Below the pieces are notes generated by a model. The model did not search any database. It was not told the origin of the DNA and saw only the letters and a program-made list of their open reading frames with translations. A program made the translations under genes and the position numbers. A stretch of DNA of 31,136 nt from contig JBILBU010000030.1 in assembly GCA_044353505.1 (NCBI GenBank), positions 1-31,136 of the forward strand, written 5' to 3'. The first letter of the stretch is position 1, and every line of letters starts with the position of its first letter. Shown here piece by piece: positions 9,282 to 17,880 of the stretch. Origin of the DNA: Pollutibacter sp044353505. Its GTDB lineage: Bacteria; Bacteroidota; Bacteroidia; Chitinophagales; Chitinophagaceae.

Positions 9282-11819
9282 TCAAATTTCTGTGTTCTCA
9301 GCAGCTGGTGGTTCGGTATTAGCTATGGTTTCTTCAGGTACTACTTCTTCATCAAGTTGAGTAATTGCTGCTATTTGGTCATCATCATCCAATCGAATCA
9401 ATTTGACCCCTTGGGTAGCCCTGCCTTGCTCACTGATTTGTGCGATAGACATTCTAATAGTAATCCCCGAGACGCAGGTTATCATGAGATCTTCCTTCTC
9501 GGTTACATCAAGAATGCCTACTAATTTACCAGTTTTTTCGGTTACGCTGATGGTTTTGACACCCTTACCACCCCTATTCGTTACCCTGTATTCTTCAATA
9601 TTAGTTCTTTTTCCATATCCTTTTTCAGACACCACAAGTACTGTTCTGGTTTTATCTTCCACGTTTACACAAATCATTCCCACCACCTCGTCTGTGGTAT
9701 CATCAACTTCAATACCTGATACACCGATAGCACCTCTTCCGGTAGACCTAACCTTTGCCTCTGGGAATCGAATAGCGCGTCCTGATTTTACAGCCAGCAT
9801 GATTTCACTATTTCCATCGGTCAATTTTGCATTTAAGAGTTGATCGCCTTCAACAATAGTGATGGCGTTAACTCCATTGGCTCTTGGCCTGCTGAAATCT
9901 GCCAGATCGGTTTTCTTGATGATTCCTTGTTTGGTACATAGAACGATATAGTGACCATTTACAAATTCTTCATCTTGAAGATTTTTTACGTCTATGATAG
10001 CTCTTATCTTATCATCCTGCGGAAGCTGCATGAGATTTTGAATGGCTCTGCCCTTTCCTTGTTTTTCTCCATCAGGAATTTCATACACTTTAAGCCAATA
10101 ACATCTGCCTTTTTCAGTGAAGAACAACAGGGTATGGTGCGTAGACGCTACAAAAAGATGTTCAATATAATCTTCCTCTCTTGTTTTGCCACCTATTGAA
10201 CCGCGACCTCCTCTTTTTTGTGCCCTGAATTCATCGGCTGGGGTACGCTTGATATAACCCAAGTGAGAAACGGTAATCACAACATCCTCTTCTTTAATGA
10301 GGTCTTCAATGCTTACCTCGTTATCGAGATACGTGATTTCTGTTTTTCTTACATCCCCAAATTTGTCTTTAACCTCAATAAGTTCAGTTTTTATGAGATC
10401 AAATCTTTTTCCTTCATCAGAAAGAAGATCTTTTAGGTAAGCAATGATTTTCATGATCTCTTCAAACTCGGCCTTGATCTTATCAATCTCCATACCAGTA
10501 AGACGTTGAAGTCTTAATTCAAGTACGGCCTTCGCTTGAATTTCACTCATTTCAAATTCACGAATCAAGCCTTCTTTTGCTTGCTCAGGATTTGGTGCAT
10601 TTCGGATGAGTTTAATTACCGCATCCAGGTTGTCAAGCGCAATTAAATATCCCTGAAGAATATGGGCTTTCTTTTCTGCTTCTTTGAGTTCGTATTGAGC
10701 CCTTCTTACAACAACTTCATGTCTGAATTCAATGAACGATGAAATAAGGTCTTTCAGGTTAAGGATACGGGGCCTGCCTTTTACCAACGCAACATTGTTT
10801 ATGCCGTAGGATGTCTGTAGGTCTGTATACTTATAAAGTTGATTAACAATTACATTGGCAACGGCATCTTTTCTGATGTCGATAACAATACGTGTTCCTT
10901 CGCTTTCGTTTGATTCGTTGTTTACGTGAGTGATGCCATCAATTACTTTTTCTATTACAAGTGCACCGATTCTTGACGTCAGTACATCCCGGCTTACTTG
11001 ATAAGGAACTTGGTTGATGACTATTTGTTCCCTGCCATTTGGCTTGGTGTCAATCGATACCTTTCCTCTTAGCACTACCCTTCCCCTTCCTGTGTGCATC
11101 GCTGCTTTAATTCCCTCCATGCCAAAGATGATTCCTCCACCTGGAAAGTCAGGAGCTTTCACAAATTGCATGAGCTCCTCGATGGTGATTTCAGGATTAT
11201 CTACATAAGCGATGCAACCATCAATCACTTCAGAGAGATTGTGTGGAAGCATATTGGTGGCCATACCTACAGCGATACCACTACTTCCGTTTATCAACAG
11301 GTGCGGAATCTTTGTTGGGAGTACCGTGGGTTCTTCAAGAGAGTCGTCGAAGTTTAATTGGAAGTCGACTGTTTCTTTGTCGATATCATCCATCATGTAT
11401 CCTGCAAGTCGATGAAGCCTTGCCTCTGTATAACGCATTGCAGCAGGTCCTTCTCCATCTGGCGATCCGAAGTTACCTTGCTTGTCAATCGTTGGATACC
11501 GGGTATTCCACTCCTGTGCCATTCTCACCAATGAGTCATACACTGCAGTATCACCGTGAGGATGGAACTTACCCAATACCTCACCGACAATCCTTGCACA
11601 TTTTCTGGTGGGTTTGTTGAAGTCCATTCCCAACTCATTCATGGCATAGAGAATTCTTCTGTGTACTGGTTTTAGTCCGTCTCTAACATCAGGTAGTGCT
11701 CTTCCTACAATTACACTCATAGAGTAATCGATGTAGGCAGCTTTCATCTGCTCTTCGATGTTAATTGAAATTATTCTGTTGTTATCGCTTGTCTGTTCGG
11801 GGATGATCTGTTCGTCCAT
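9282..11819 (-). CDS. gyrA: DNA gyrase subunit A
   Basis: An 845-residue type IIA topoisomerase subunit that cuts and rejoins DNA, with GyrB supplying the ATPase for negative supercoiling. The N-terminal core opens with YIDYSMSVIVGRALPDVRDG. The catalytic tyrosine is Y130 (AMRYTEARL). The quinolone-resistance region HPHGDTAVYDSLVRM has Thr91 and Asp95 at the positions equivalent to E. coli Ser83 and Asp87. The GyrA box QKRGGRG at 534-540 marks this as gyrase and not topoisomerase IV ParC. Beta-propeller repeats fill the C-terminal third, followed by an acidic tail. A TAAATTTG box lies about 45 nt upstream of the start codon. Confidence 0.97.
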   Translation of the reverse strand: MDEQIIPEQTSDNNRIISINIEEQMKAAYIDYSMSVIVGRALPDVRDGLKPVHRRILYAMNELGMDFNKPTRKCARIVGEVLGKFHPHGDTAVYDSLVRMAQEWNTRYPTIDKQGNFGSPDGEGPAAMRYTEARLHRLAGYMMDDIDKETVDFQLNFDDSLEEPTVLPTKIPHLLINGSSGIAVGMATNMLPHNLSEVIDGCIAYVDNPEITIEELMQFVKAPDFPGGGIIFGMEGIKAAMHTGRGRVVLRGKVSIDTKPNGREQIVINQVPYQVSRDVLTSRIGALVIEKVIDGITHVNNESNESEGTRIVIDIRKDAVANVIVNQLYKYTDLQTSYGINNVALVKGRPRILNLKDLISSFIEFRHEVVVRRAQYELKEAEKKAHILQGYLIALDNLDAVIKLIRNAPNPEQAKEGLIREFEMSEIQAKAVLELRLQRLTGMEIDKIKAEFEEIMKIIAYLKDLLSDEGKRFDLIKTELIEVKDKFGDVRKTEITYLDNEVSIEDLIKEEDVVITVSHLGYIKRTPADEFRAQKRGGRGSIGGKTREEDYIEHLFVASTHHTLLFFTEKGRCYWLKVYEIPDGEKQGKGRAIQNLMQLPQDDKIRAIIDVKNLQDEEFVNGHYIVLCTKQGIIKKTDLADFSRPRANGVNAITIVEGDQLLNAKLTDGNSEIMLAVKSGRAIRFPEAKVRSTGRGAIGVSGIEVDDTTDEVVGMICVNVEDKTRTVLVVSEKGYGKRTNIEEYRVTNRGGKGVKTISVTEKTGKLVGILDVTEKEDLMITCVSGITIRMSIAQISEQGRATQGVKLIRLDDDDQIAAITQLDEEVVPEETIANTEPPAAENTEI

Positions 11820-11863
11820 TTTATTGCAAAAAAATGAGCCTTTGTTAACAAATTAGTTGCTAA

Positions 11864-11871
11864 CAAATTTA
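11864..11871 (-). promoter_or_regulatory. Candidate -7 box for gyrA
   Basis: On the minus strand TAAATTTG matches the Bacteroidota -7 consensus TAnnTTTG exactly, giving an estimated 5' leader of roughly 35-40 nt. The -33 element is not clear. Confidence 0.6.
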
Positions 11872-11947
11872 CCCAAATTTGGCCGTATTTCAATGAAAGA
11901 AATGACTATGATTTATCCACTTGTTATGCCGAAAAAAAAGACATGGG

Positions 11948-12355
11948 TCACTCCCCGGCCATCTTTAAAATTAGGTTCCATTCAGTCTCTAGAACCGGCT
12001 GAACGGATAGCCTGCCCAGTCTGATGAGGGCCATATTGGCCAAGGCAGGAGTTGCTTTGACCTCGGCTAGTGTAACGCTTTTTTTTAATTTTTTATGGGG
12101 CTTAAAATCTACCGCAAGCCAAGCGGTTTCGGGGGTAGTTGGGTCTTGGTACGATTCCTTTATCACTTTAGCTATGCCCACCACTTCCATTCCTTCATTG
12201 CTATGATAAAAAAAAGCAAGGTCTCCCTTTTTCATTGACCTAAGGTTGTTCCTTGCCGCATAATTTCTCACGCCATCCCAAAATGTAGATCCGTCTTTTA
12301 CGAACTGATCCCAAGAATATTTAAAGGGTTCTGATTTGATGAGCCAGTATGCCAT
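11948..12355 (-). CDS. EVE domain protein (THYN1-like)
   Basis: A 135-residue single EVE domain, a PUA-like fold. The characteristic N-terminus MAYWLIKSEPFKYSWDQF is followed by WDGVRNYAARNNLRSMKKGD, where the aromatic pocket residues lie, and GDLAFFYHSNEGMEVVGIAKV. The family binds modified bases in nucleic acids (5-methylcytosine derivatives in THYN1; proposed roles in modification-dependent restriction and RNA processing). Here it is the last gene of the pdhA-ribH run, 27 nt after the Fe-S protein, and stands alone as a domain with no restriction nuclease fused or adjacent. A housekeeping RNA- or DNA-binding role is therefore more likely than defence (inference). Confidence 0.93.
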   Translation of the reverse strand: MAYWLIKSEPFKYSWDQFVKDGSTFWDGVRNYAARNNLRSMKKGDLAFFYHSNEGMEVVGIAKVIKESYQDPTTPETAWLAVDFKPHKKLKKSVTLAEVKATPALANMALIRLGRLSVQPVLETEWNLILKMAGE

Positions 12356-12382
12356 AGTTATAAATTATTGAATGATAAGGGA

Positions 12383-13102
12383 TCAATAGCCACTTGCCAA
12401 AACATCTGCAATGTGCATAGACTTTATGGGTACTCCTTGATTGCCTAACACACCATCGATGTGCATGAGGCAACTGAGGTCTGTAGAGATCAGAAAATCG
12501 GCTTTGGTATTGATGATATGCTGGGCTTTCTGCTCCCCCATGGCTACTGAAATTGCTTCAAATTTAACGGCAAATGTTCCGCCAAAGCCACAGCAGGTCT
12601 CATTTTCCTCTAAGTCTATCAATTCAAGTCCCTTTACATTCTTTAACAACTTCCTGGGCTCAGACTTTATCTTGCATTCACGGAGTGCGGCACATGAATC
12701 ATGGTAGGTGGCTTTTCCCTCAAACCTTGCCCCTAGATCTTCTATTTTTAATACGTTAACCAGAAAATCAGTCAATTCATACACCTTACCCTGTAATGAT
12801 TTGATGTTTTTTTGGTTAGAGGCATTGTCATATATTTTTGAATAGTAATTTTTCACAAAACCGGTGCATGATCCACTGGGAATAACAATATATTCTGCAT
12901 CAGAAAAATCAGCAATAAATTTATTGCAAACCTCTCTTGCTTCACCCCAATACCCTGCATTGAAAGCGGGTTGTCCGCAGCAGGTTTGAGCAGGATTATA
13001 ATTTACATTACAACCGGCCCTTTCTAGTACTTTGATGGTGTTAAATCCCGCATCTGGATAGAGTTGATCTACAAAGCAAGGGATAAACACATGTACATTC
13101 AT
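12383..13102 (-). CDS. LutA/YkgE-type (Fe-S)-binding cysteine-rich protein
   Basis: A 239-residue protein with two cysteine-rich CCG domains: TCCGQP with CCG at 41-43 and TCCGFGG with CCG at 170-172, plus further cysteines at 9, 79, 137 and 143. This is the exact layout of LutA/YkgE, one of the three LutABC proteins of L-lactate oxidation, and of related heterodisulfide-reductase-like subunits. The usual partners LutB (ferredoxin-like) and LutC are not next to it in this window. It starts 8 nt after ribH and is probably cotranscribed. It likely takes part in electron transfer from a 2-hydroxy acid, but the partner is unknown. Confidence 0.9.
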   Translation of the reverse strand: MNVHVFIPCFVDQLYPDAGFNTIKVLERAGCNVNYNPAQTCCGQPAFNAGYWGEAREVCNKFIADFSDAEYIVIPSGSCTGFVKNYYSKIYDNASNQKNIKSLQGKVYELTDFLVNVLKIEDLGARFEGKATYHDSCAALRECKIKSEPRKLLKNVKGLELIDLEENETCCGFGGTFAVKFEAISVAMGEQKAQHIINTKADFLISTDLSCLMHIDGVLGNQGVPIKSMHIADVLASGY

Positions 13103-13110
13103 GGGGATCT

Positions 13111-13623
13111 TTATGCTTTTTGGATCGCTTGATCAATCTGTAAAGAAATGGACATCATTTTGATTGCCGCGTCTGCTGCTTCCCTTCCTTTGTGCCCGTG
13201 TTTACCACCTATTCTCTCCTTGGCCTGCTCTTCGTTATTTACAGTAAGTACGCCAAATATGGTAGGTACTGGCAGTGTGAGATTGAGTTGGGTTATGCCA
13301 TCGGCAAGTATCTTATTTACATAGTCAAAGTGTGGTGTATCACCCTTGATAACTGCTCCTAAGGCAATAAAGGCATGGGGTCGAAGATCGCGGTACTTTA
13401 ATTTATCCCAACACTGTCTAATTGCGAAGGGTATTTCAACCACACCTGGTACGGTAATGGTTAGGATGTTGGATAGTCCATCATGGGTAAGGTGTTCTCT
13501 GCACCCTGCCTCAAGCGCATCTACGATGTCTGAGTTCCATTCTGTTTTGACTATCACAACACAGGCACCTTTGATTGTAAAAGTGCCTGAGGGTAGTTTT
13601 GTATTGAGACCTGATGAAGACAT
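13111..13623 (-). CDS. ribH: 6,7-dimethyl-8-ribityllumazine synthase
   Basis: A 170-residue lumazine synthase, the penultimate enzyme of riboflavin synthesis; it condenses 5-amino-6-ribitylamino-uracil with dihydroxybutanone phosphate. Signature segments are PGVVEIPFAI, GAVIKGDTPHFDYV (catalytic His in PHFDYV) and the phosphate-binding GGKHGHKGREAA. Length is normal for the family. It lies 9 nt downstream of the membrane TPR gene, a pairing I recall as common in Bacteroidota, and 8 nt upstream of the Fe-S gene. No FMN riboswitch is expected at this internal position and none was seen. Confidence 0.96.
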   Translation of the reverse strand: MSSSGLNTKLPSGTFTIKGACVVIVKTEWNSDIVDALEAGCREHLTHDGLSNILTITVPGVVEIPFAIRQCWDKLKYRDLRPHAFIALGAVIKGDTPHFDYVNKILADGITQLNLTLPVPTIFGVLTVNNEEQAKERIGGKHGHKGREAADAAIKMMSISLQIDQAIQKA

Positions 13624-13632
13624 AAACAGTAG

Positions 13633-14310
13633 TTATTTTGTTGCACCAAGTCTGGCAAGGTATTTGTCTACAACAAACCCTTTTTCAGTTCTAGGGTATT
13701 TATCTTTTAGTTGTTGATACAATTCGATTGCTTGTTCGTTGTTTCCACTTATTTCATTAAGCAAAGCAGCACGAAATAAATATTCTGAAGAAATTGCTTG
13801 ATCTTCTTCAAACAGGGTGCCCGCTTTTTTATAATGGCTAATGGCATCATCATTTTTCTTTAGCTCAGCATAGGCATCACCAAGAAGGCCTTCAGCCTTG
13901 GCCTCAACCTGTTTAGCACCGCCTGCATTGAAGTCTTTCAACATGTCTGCAGCTTTTTGGTATTCGCCCATATGCAAATATGATTCGCCTGCATAAAGTT
14001 TTGCAAGATTGGCAGCTGGGGTTCCGTCGTACTTATTGATAATTTTAATGAAACCTGCTACTGATGCATTTCCGTTTAGGGCCAATGAAAAAGAGTCAGT
14101 TCTAAAATATTTCTCAGCTGTAAACATCTCTTCACTTGCCTTTTGTTGTTTAGGCAGTTGGATAAAATTCATGTAGCCAAAATAGCCGCCAACTGCAAGC
14201 AATACAATTGCTGATGCAGAAATGATCAGGTTCTTGTTCTTTTCCCAGAAACCGATTGCTTTGTTTGCTACTTCCTGATCGGTTGTTTCGTGTGATTTTT
14301 TTTCAGACAT
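13633..14310 (-). CDS. Membrane-anchored TPR protein (YfgM-like)
   Basis: A 225-residue protein if started at MSEKKSHETTDQ; the longer frame (to 14367) would overlap the end of pdhA and adds an unlikely hydrophobic leader. The short charged N-terminus precedes one membrane helix (~28-47), then TPR-like helices such as NLAKLYAGESYLHMGEYQKA, LGDAYAELKKNDDAISHYKK and ALLNEISGNNEQAIELYQQL. This topology (cytoplasmic tail, one helix, periplasmic TPRs) resembles YfgM-type chaperone-associated proteins. The function is unknown here. It starts 16 nt after pdhA and precedes ribH by 9 nt, so it is probably cotranscribed with both. Confidence 0.85.
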   Translation of the reverse strand: MSEKKSHETTDQEVANKAIGFWEKNKNLIISASAIVLLAVGGYFGYMNFIQLPKQQKASEEMFTAEKYFRTDSFSLALNGNASVAGFIKIINKYDGTPAANLAKLYAGESYLHMGEYQKAADMLKDFNAGGAKQVEAKAEGLLGDAYAELKKNDDAISHYKKAGTLFEEDQAISSEYLFRAALLNEISGNNEQAIELYQQLKDKYPRTEKGFVVDKYLARLGATK

Positions 14311-14326
14311 ATAAAAAATTAAAAGA

Positions 14327-15322
14327 TTAATCGACAATGAAAGGATAGTCTTCTTGTTTATAAACATCCTTCAGCAATTCACTATCATCAGGCCAAGGAC
14401 TTTCTTCTGCAAAACGTACGGCTTCATCAACTACTTGTTTGATTCTCTCGTTGATTACTTCAATATCTACTTCAGTGACGCCAAAAGAAGCAAGGAGTTT
14501 TTCTTTGGTTGTTTCAATTGGGTCTTGGCCTTTGTATTCTTCAAGTTCATCTTTGGAGCGATACTTCTGAGGATCACTCATGGAGTGTCCCTTGAATCTG
14601 TAGGTCTTCATTTCAAGCAATGTTGGTCCGCCACCTTCCCTGGCTCTTTTCACTGCTCTTGCCACAGCATCGTGAACAGCTTCAGGACTCATTCCATCAA
14701 CCATATCACCTGGCATATCGTATGCATCGGCTAATTTATAGATGTCTATTACATTGGAAGTTCTTTCTACTGAGGTACCCATTGCGTAATGGTTGTTCTC
14801 ACAGATGAAGATGACAGGAAGTTTCCAGAGCATTGCCATGTTAAAGGTTTCGTGCAACATTCCCTGACGTGCTGCACCATCACCGAAAAAGGTTAGGCAA
14901 ACATTATCTGTTCCTCTGTATTGCTCAGCAAATGCTAGTCCCGCGCCAGTGCCAATTTGTGCCCCAACAATTCCGTGTCCACCAAAGAAATATTTCTCAA
15001 CGCTAAAAAAGTGCATGCTACCACCCTTTCCCTTCGAACATCCTGTTGCCTTTCCAAAAAGTTCAGCCATACACTCATTCGCAGTCATTCCTTTGGCAAG
15101 TCCGAGTGCGTGGTCACGGTAGGCCGTGATAAAAGGATCCTCCTGTCTTGTTGCAGTCATGCAACCAGCAGCCACTGCTTCTTGCCCAATATATAAATGG
15201 CAAAACCCCCTGATTTTCTGCATGCCATAAAGCTGCCCAGTCTTCTCCTCAAATTTGCGGAGTAGGAGCATCATTTCATACCAGTATAGGTAGGTCTCTT
15301 TTGTAAATTTTGTAGGCCCCAT
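14327..15322 (-). CDS. pdhA: Pyruvate dehydrogenase E1 component, alpha subunit
   Basis: A 331-residue thiamine-diphosphate enzyme subunit. It opens YLYWYEMMLLLRKFEEK, includes the typical GSMHFF and GGHGIVGAQIGTGAGLAFA segments, and has the ThDP/Mg motif GDGAARQG (147-154) ending at N176-N177 (ICENN). With an E1-beta subunit it decarboxylates pyruvate and reductively acetylates the E2 lipoyl domain. The beta subunit is not adjacent, so it must be elsewhere. It is the first gene of a five-gene minus-strand run (TPR, ribH, Fe-S, EVE). A perfect TATATTTG box lies just upstream. Confidence 0.94.
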   Translation of the reverse strand: MGPTKFTKETYLYWYEMMLLLRKFEEKTGQLYGMQKIRGFCHLYIGQEAVAAGCMTATRQEDPFITAYRDHALGLAKGMTANECMAELFGKATGCSKGKGGSMHFFSVEKYFFGGHGIVGAQIGTGAGLAFAEQYRGTDNVCLTFFGDGAARQGMLHETFNMAMLWKLPVIFICENNHYAMGTSVERTSNVIDIYKLADAYDMPGDMVDGMSPEAVHDAVARAVKRAREGGGPTLLEMKTYRFKGHSMSDPQKYRSKDELEEYKGQDPIETTKEKLLASFGVTEVDIEVINERIKQVVDEAVRFAEESPWPDDSELLKDVYKQEDYPFIVD

Positions 15323-15354
15323 ATCGTAAAAAGATTCTAATTCTGAAAGATTGG

Positions 15355-15362
15355 CAAATATA
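15355..15362 (-). promoter_or_regulatory. Candidate -7 box for the pdhA run
   Basis: On the minus strand TATATTTG matches TAnnTTTG exactly and sits 32 nt before the pdhA start codon, giving a leader of about 25 nt. A clear -33 TTTG was not identified. Confidence 0.65.
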
Positions 15363-15445
15363 GTGCGAAAATGATAAAACTCTTACATAAAGGCAGTTAT
15401 ACCGGTTAATTTTACTTACATGCTGTATTTTTACATTTATCTCAC

Positions 15446-16534
15446 ATGTTGTTCAGCATCAAACATATCCGTCTAACCCATTTTAGGAATTATCATGCCT
15501 CCTCTTTTACTTTTGATAGAAGGGTGACAGCTATTTGTGGACTCAACGGGGTTGGAAAGACAAACCTGTTGGACGCTGTGTATTACCTCTGTTTTACAAA
15601 GAGTTATTTTAATAAGACCGATGGGTTGTCCGTTGAGCATGGCTCACAGGGCTTCAACATCACTGGTGGGTTTGATCGAAACGACAATGATGTTGCCGTT
15701 TCTTTAATCCTGAGGGAAAACAACAAAAAAGAGTTGTGGTGCGATCAGGAGCAGGTGACCCCTTTTTCCCAACACATTGGACAATTTCCTGTTGTTTTTA
15801 TAGCGCCTGATGATGTTGTTCTTATTACTGGAGGAAGTGAAGAAAGAAGGAGGTTTCTTGATACTATCCTATCGCAACTTAACCACGAATACCTGAATCA
15901 GTTAATTCGCTATAACAAGTGTCTGCAAGACCGCAATCGATACCTTAAAAATATTGCTGTCAGCCATGGCTTGGTTGATCACCTCCTTATCGACTCTTTT
16001 GATCAGCAATTGCTTGAATCGGGTAGTTTTATACTCAATAGGAGGACTGAATTCTTATCTCATTTTATTGTAGAGGCGCTAGATCTATTCAATTACATAG
16101 CAGATGGACATGAAGTTCCAACAATTAATTATCAGCCCTCGACCACGATTGAGGCCTACAGCCAGGATTTATTAAACGCAAGGAGCAAGGATGTCCTGTT
16201 GCAACGAACATCGATAGGGATTCACCGGGATGATATTGATATCAACTTGAATAACCTGCCATTCAAGCAAAGTGCTTCTCAGGGACAGAAAAAAAGTTTA
16301 TTGTTTGCTTTAAAGCTTGCTGAATTTGTTACCTTGAAAAAACACTTTGGTTTTGAGCCTGTTCTTCTGCTGGATGATATTTTTGAAAAGCTTGATCAAG
16401 AAAGATTGAAACGATTACTCGAATGGGTCTGTGTCAAGAACAATGGCCAGGTAATTCTAACAGATACGCACCACGACAGGGTACAATCATCCATGGACGA
16501 AATAGGACTATCTTTTCAACTTATTCAACTTTAG
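15446..16534 (+). CDS. recF: DNA replication and repair protein RecF
   Basis: A 362-residue SMC-like ATPase that helps load RecA at gapped DNA. The N-terminal segment ISL-type start (IKHIRLTHFRNYHASSFTF) leads to Walker A GLNGVGKT at 32-39. The C-terminal part has the ABC signature-like SQGQKKSLLFALKLAEF and Walker B VLLLDDIFEKLDQER, as expected for RecF. Length is normal. It is divergent from pdhA and followed after 4 nt by the DciA-like gene. Upstream near-consensus boxes TAATTTTA (15407) and TATTTTTA (15426-15433) each miss the final G. Confidence 0.95.
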   Translation: MLFSIKHIRLTHFRNYHASSFTFDRRVTAICGLNGVGKTNLLDAVYYLCFTKSYFNKTDGLSVEHGSQGFNITGGFDRNDNDVAVSLILRENNKKELWCDQEQVTPFSQHIGQFPVVFIAPDDVVLITGGSEERRRFLDTILSQLNHEYLNQLIRYNKCLQDRNRYLKNIAVSHGLVDHLLIDSFDQQLLESGSFILNRRTEFLSHFIVEALDLFNYIADGHEVPTINYQPSTTIEAYSQDLLNARSKDVLLQRTSIGIHRDDIDINLNNLPFKQSASQGQKKSLLFALKLAEFVTLKKHFGFEPVLLLDDIFEKLDQERLKRLLEWVCVKNNGQVILTDTHHDRVQSSMDEIGLSFQLIQL

Positions 16535-16538
16535 TTAT

Positions 16539-16823
16539 ATGTCAGATGCTATTTCACTTGGTGTTGCATTAAAACGATTTCTTGAAAAAAGTAGAATCAA
16601 GCATGATATACAGTCATTACAGATCGAAGATCATTGGACTAAGATCATGGGAGTAACCATTGCAAAATTCACCGATAAGATAGAAATCCGCAATGGCACT
16701 TTATTTATTTATACATCAGTTGCCCCACTAAAAAATGAGCTCGTATTTCAAAAAGATTTAATCCTTCAACGTGTCAATGAAAGCATGGGTGAGCAGGTTG
16801 TGAAAGAGGTTGTAATTGCCTAA
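16539..16823 (+). CDS. DUF721 (DciA-like) protein
   Basis: A 94-residue DUF721 protein (DIHWTKIMG-type core, here DHWTKIMGVTIAKFTDKIEIRNGTLFI split as visible strands, with LKNELVFQKDLIL). DUF721 includes DciA, the ancestral replicative-helicase loader or operator of bacteria lacking DnaC/DnaI. The adjacent recF gene supports a replication role: the two are 4 nt apart and form an operon. The C-terminus is short compared with actinobacterial DciA. It converges on the next minus-strand gene with only 4 nt between stops and no visible terminator. Confidence 0.85.
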   Translation: MSDAISLGVALKRFLEKSRIKHDIQSLQIEDHWTKIMGVTIAKFTDKIEIRNGTLFIYTSVAPLKNELVFQKDLILQRVNESMGEQVVKEVVIA

Positions 16824-16827
16824 GTAT

Positions 16828-17289
16828 TTAGAATGTATATCTGATGCCAAGTCCGCCCCACCCTTCAAACCCTGGGCCCCGACCAAACTCGAATGAAGGT
16901 TGCCAGTCGAGGGATATGTTTAATGGAGCACCATTAATTTTATAATCTAATCCCAATACACCATCTATACCAATCAGCGTACTTCCATTATAATTTTTTG
17001 AATTATAGAACCCAAGGTGTGCGCCGGCTCCATAATGCCACCTCAAACCTGGTGCGTTGTTAAAGTCATTGTGTAATTCCAGTAAAGCGGTAGCACGAAA
17101 TCCCTTATTCCAAAATGCTGCCAGTCCTTCAACATACTTATTGCCATCAATACTCTTTTTAACAGAAATTGATCCAGGATAGAATTTTACCCCAACTGCA
17201 GTTGAATAGGAACTTGAATTGTCTTGTGCTACAATCGACGTGGTATTAATCACTAGTGCAAAAAGTAAGCAGGGTATAATTTTTTTCAT
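16828..17289 (-). CDS. Small secreted, probably outer-membrane beta-barrel protein
   Basis: A 153-residue protein started at MKKIIPCLLFALVI, which gives a clean signal peptide; the in-frame extension to 17346 is Cys-rich and implausible. The mature part alternates hydrophobic and polar residues with many Gly/Tyr/Phe (LRWHYGAGAHLGFYN, GLDYKINGAPLNISLDWQPSF) and ends in Arg-Tyr-Thr-Phe (GLGIRYTF), a terminal aromatic typical of outer-membrane barrels. A TATGTTCG box (17333-17326, minus) fits a -7 element with one mismatch. The function is unknown. Confidence 0.75.
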   Translation of the reverse strand: MKKIIPCLLFALVINTTSIVAQDNSSSYSTAVGVKFYPGSISVKKSIDGNKYVEGLAAFWNKGFRATALLELHNDFNNAPGLRWHYGAGAHLGFYNSKNYNGSTLIGIDGVLGLDYKINGAPLNISLDWQPSFEFGRGPGFEGWGGLGIRYTF

Positions 17290-17352
17290 ACCGCAATTAA
17301 AACAACATTTTTCTACTTTAGTAATCGAACATAGAAAAATTAACATAAAATA

Positions 17353-17787
17353 TTATCCTGCAAAATGAATATAACTCTTGAGGTTTTCAATTGTATCCTT
17401 TTGATCCATAATAGTTTCTTTCACTACATCAATGATGCTGATCACACCAATATATTCCTCTCCATCAAAAACGGGGATATACCGAACGTTGTGGTTGGTC
17501 ATCATCTCCATGCATTCCTCCAACGTTGAATTTGGTGTTGCCTTGGGGAGGTATTCTGACATAATTTCTCCTACATTGAGTTTACTTGAGTTCTTGCCAA
17601 GCAAAATTACTTTTCTTGCATAGTCTCGTTCTGTAAACAATCCAAGGTATTTGCTTTCGTTCATCACAACAACAGAACCAATATTCTTTTCTGCCATTAG
17701 CTTTAGTGCATCAAATACAGGAGTATTGGTAGTTACTGAAACGTTGATTAAGCCCTTTCTTTTGAAGATATCTGATACTTTTTTCAT
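17353..17787 (-). CDS. CBS-domain pair protein
   Basis: A 144-residue stand-alone Bateman module. CBS1 covers ~5-60 (VTTNTPVFDALKLMAEKNIG, SVVVMNESKYLGLFTERDYA) and CBS2 ~70-130 (EIMSEYLPKATPNSTLEECM, NVRYIPVFDGEEYIGVISII). Such pairs bind adenosine nucleotides or SAM and often act as energy sensors. No partner enzyme is fused or obviously adjacent. It sits between the outer-membrane-type gene and the DoxX gene on the same strand, but gaps of 63 and 93 nt suggest separate expression. Confidence 0.9.
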   Translation of the reverse strand: MKKVSDIFKRKGLINVSVTTNTPVFDALKLMAEKNIGSVVVMNESKYLGLFTERDYARKVILLGKNSSKLNVGEIMSEYLPKATPNSTLEECMEMMTNHNVRYIPVFDGEEYIGVISIIDVVKETIMDQKDTIENLKSYIHFAG

Positions 17788-17880
17788 AAACCTGATTTTG
17801 AGGATGAAAAACCTTCTTCAATATAAGAAAAAAATGAGAAATTTCAAGCAGTGACAAGGGCCATAAAAACCGAAAAGTAT

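Noticed and set aside
10970..11600. Quinolone-resistance change in GyrA (Thr91 at the Ser83-equivalent position)
   Set aside because: Thr is the natural residue here in many bacteria; without a relative for comparison no resistance can be claimed.
9403..11620. Several 62-146-codon plus-strand frames inside gyrA
   Set aside because: Shadows of gyrA codon use on the opposite strand; no supporting signals.
11948..12355. EVE gene as part of a defence system
   Set aside because: The EVE domain is stand-alone, in a housekeeping operon, with no nuclease, McrB-like ATPase or methyltransferase nearby.
14311..14367. N-terminal extension of the membrane TPR protein
   Set aside because: Overlaps the end of pdhA and adds a hydrophobic leader before the natural charged MSEKK start.
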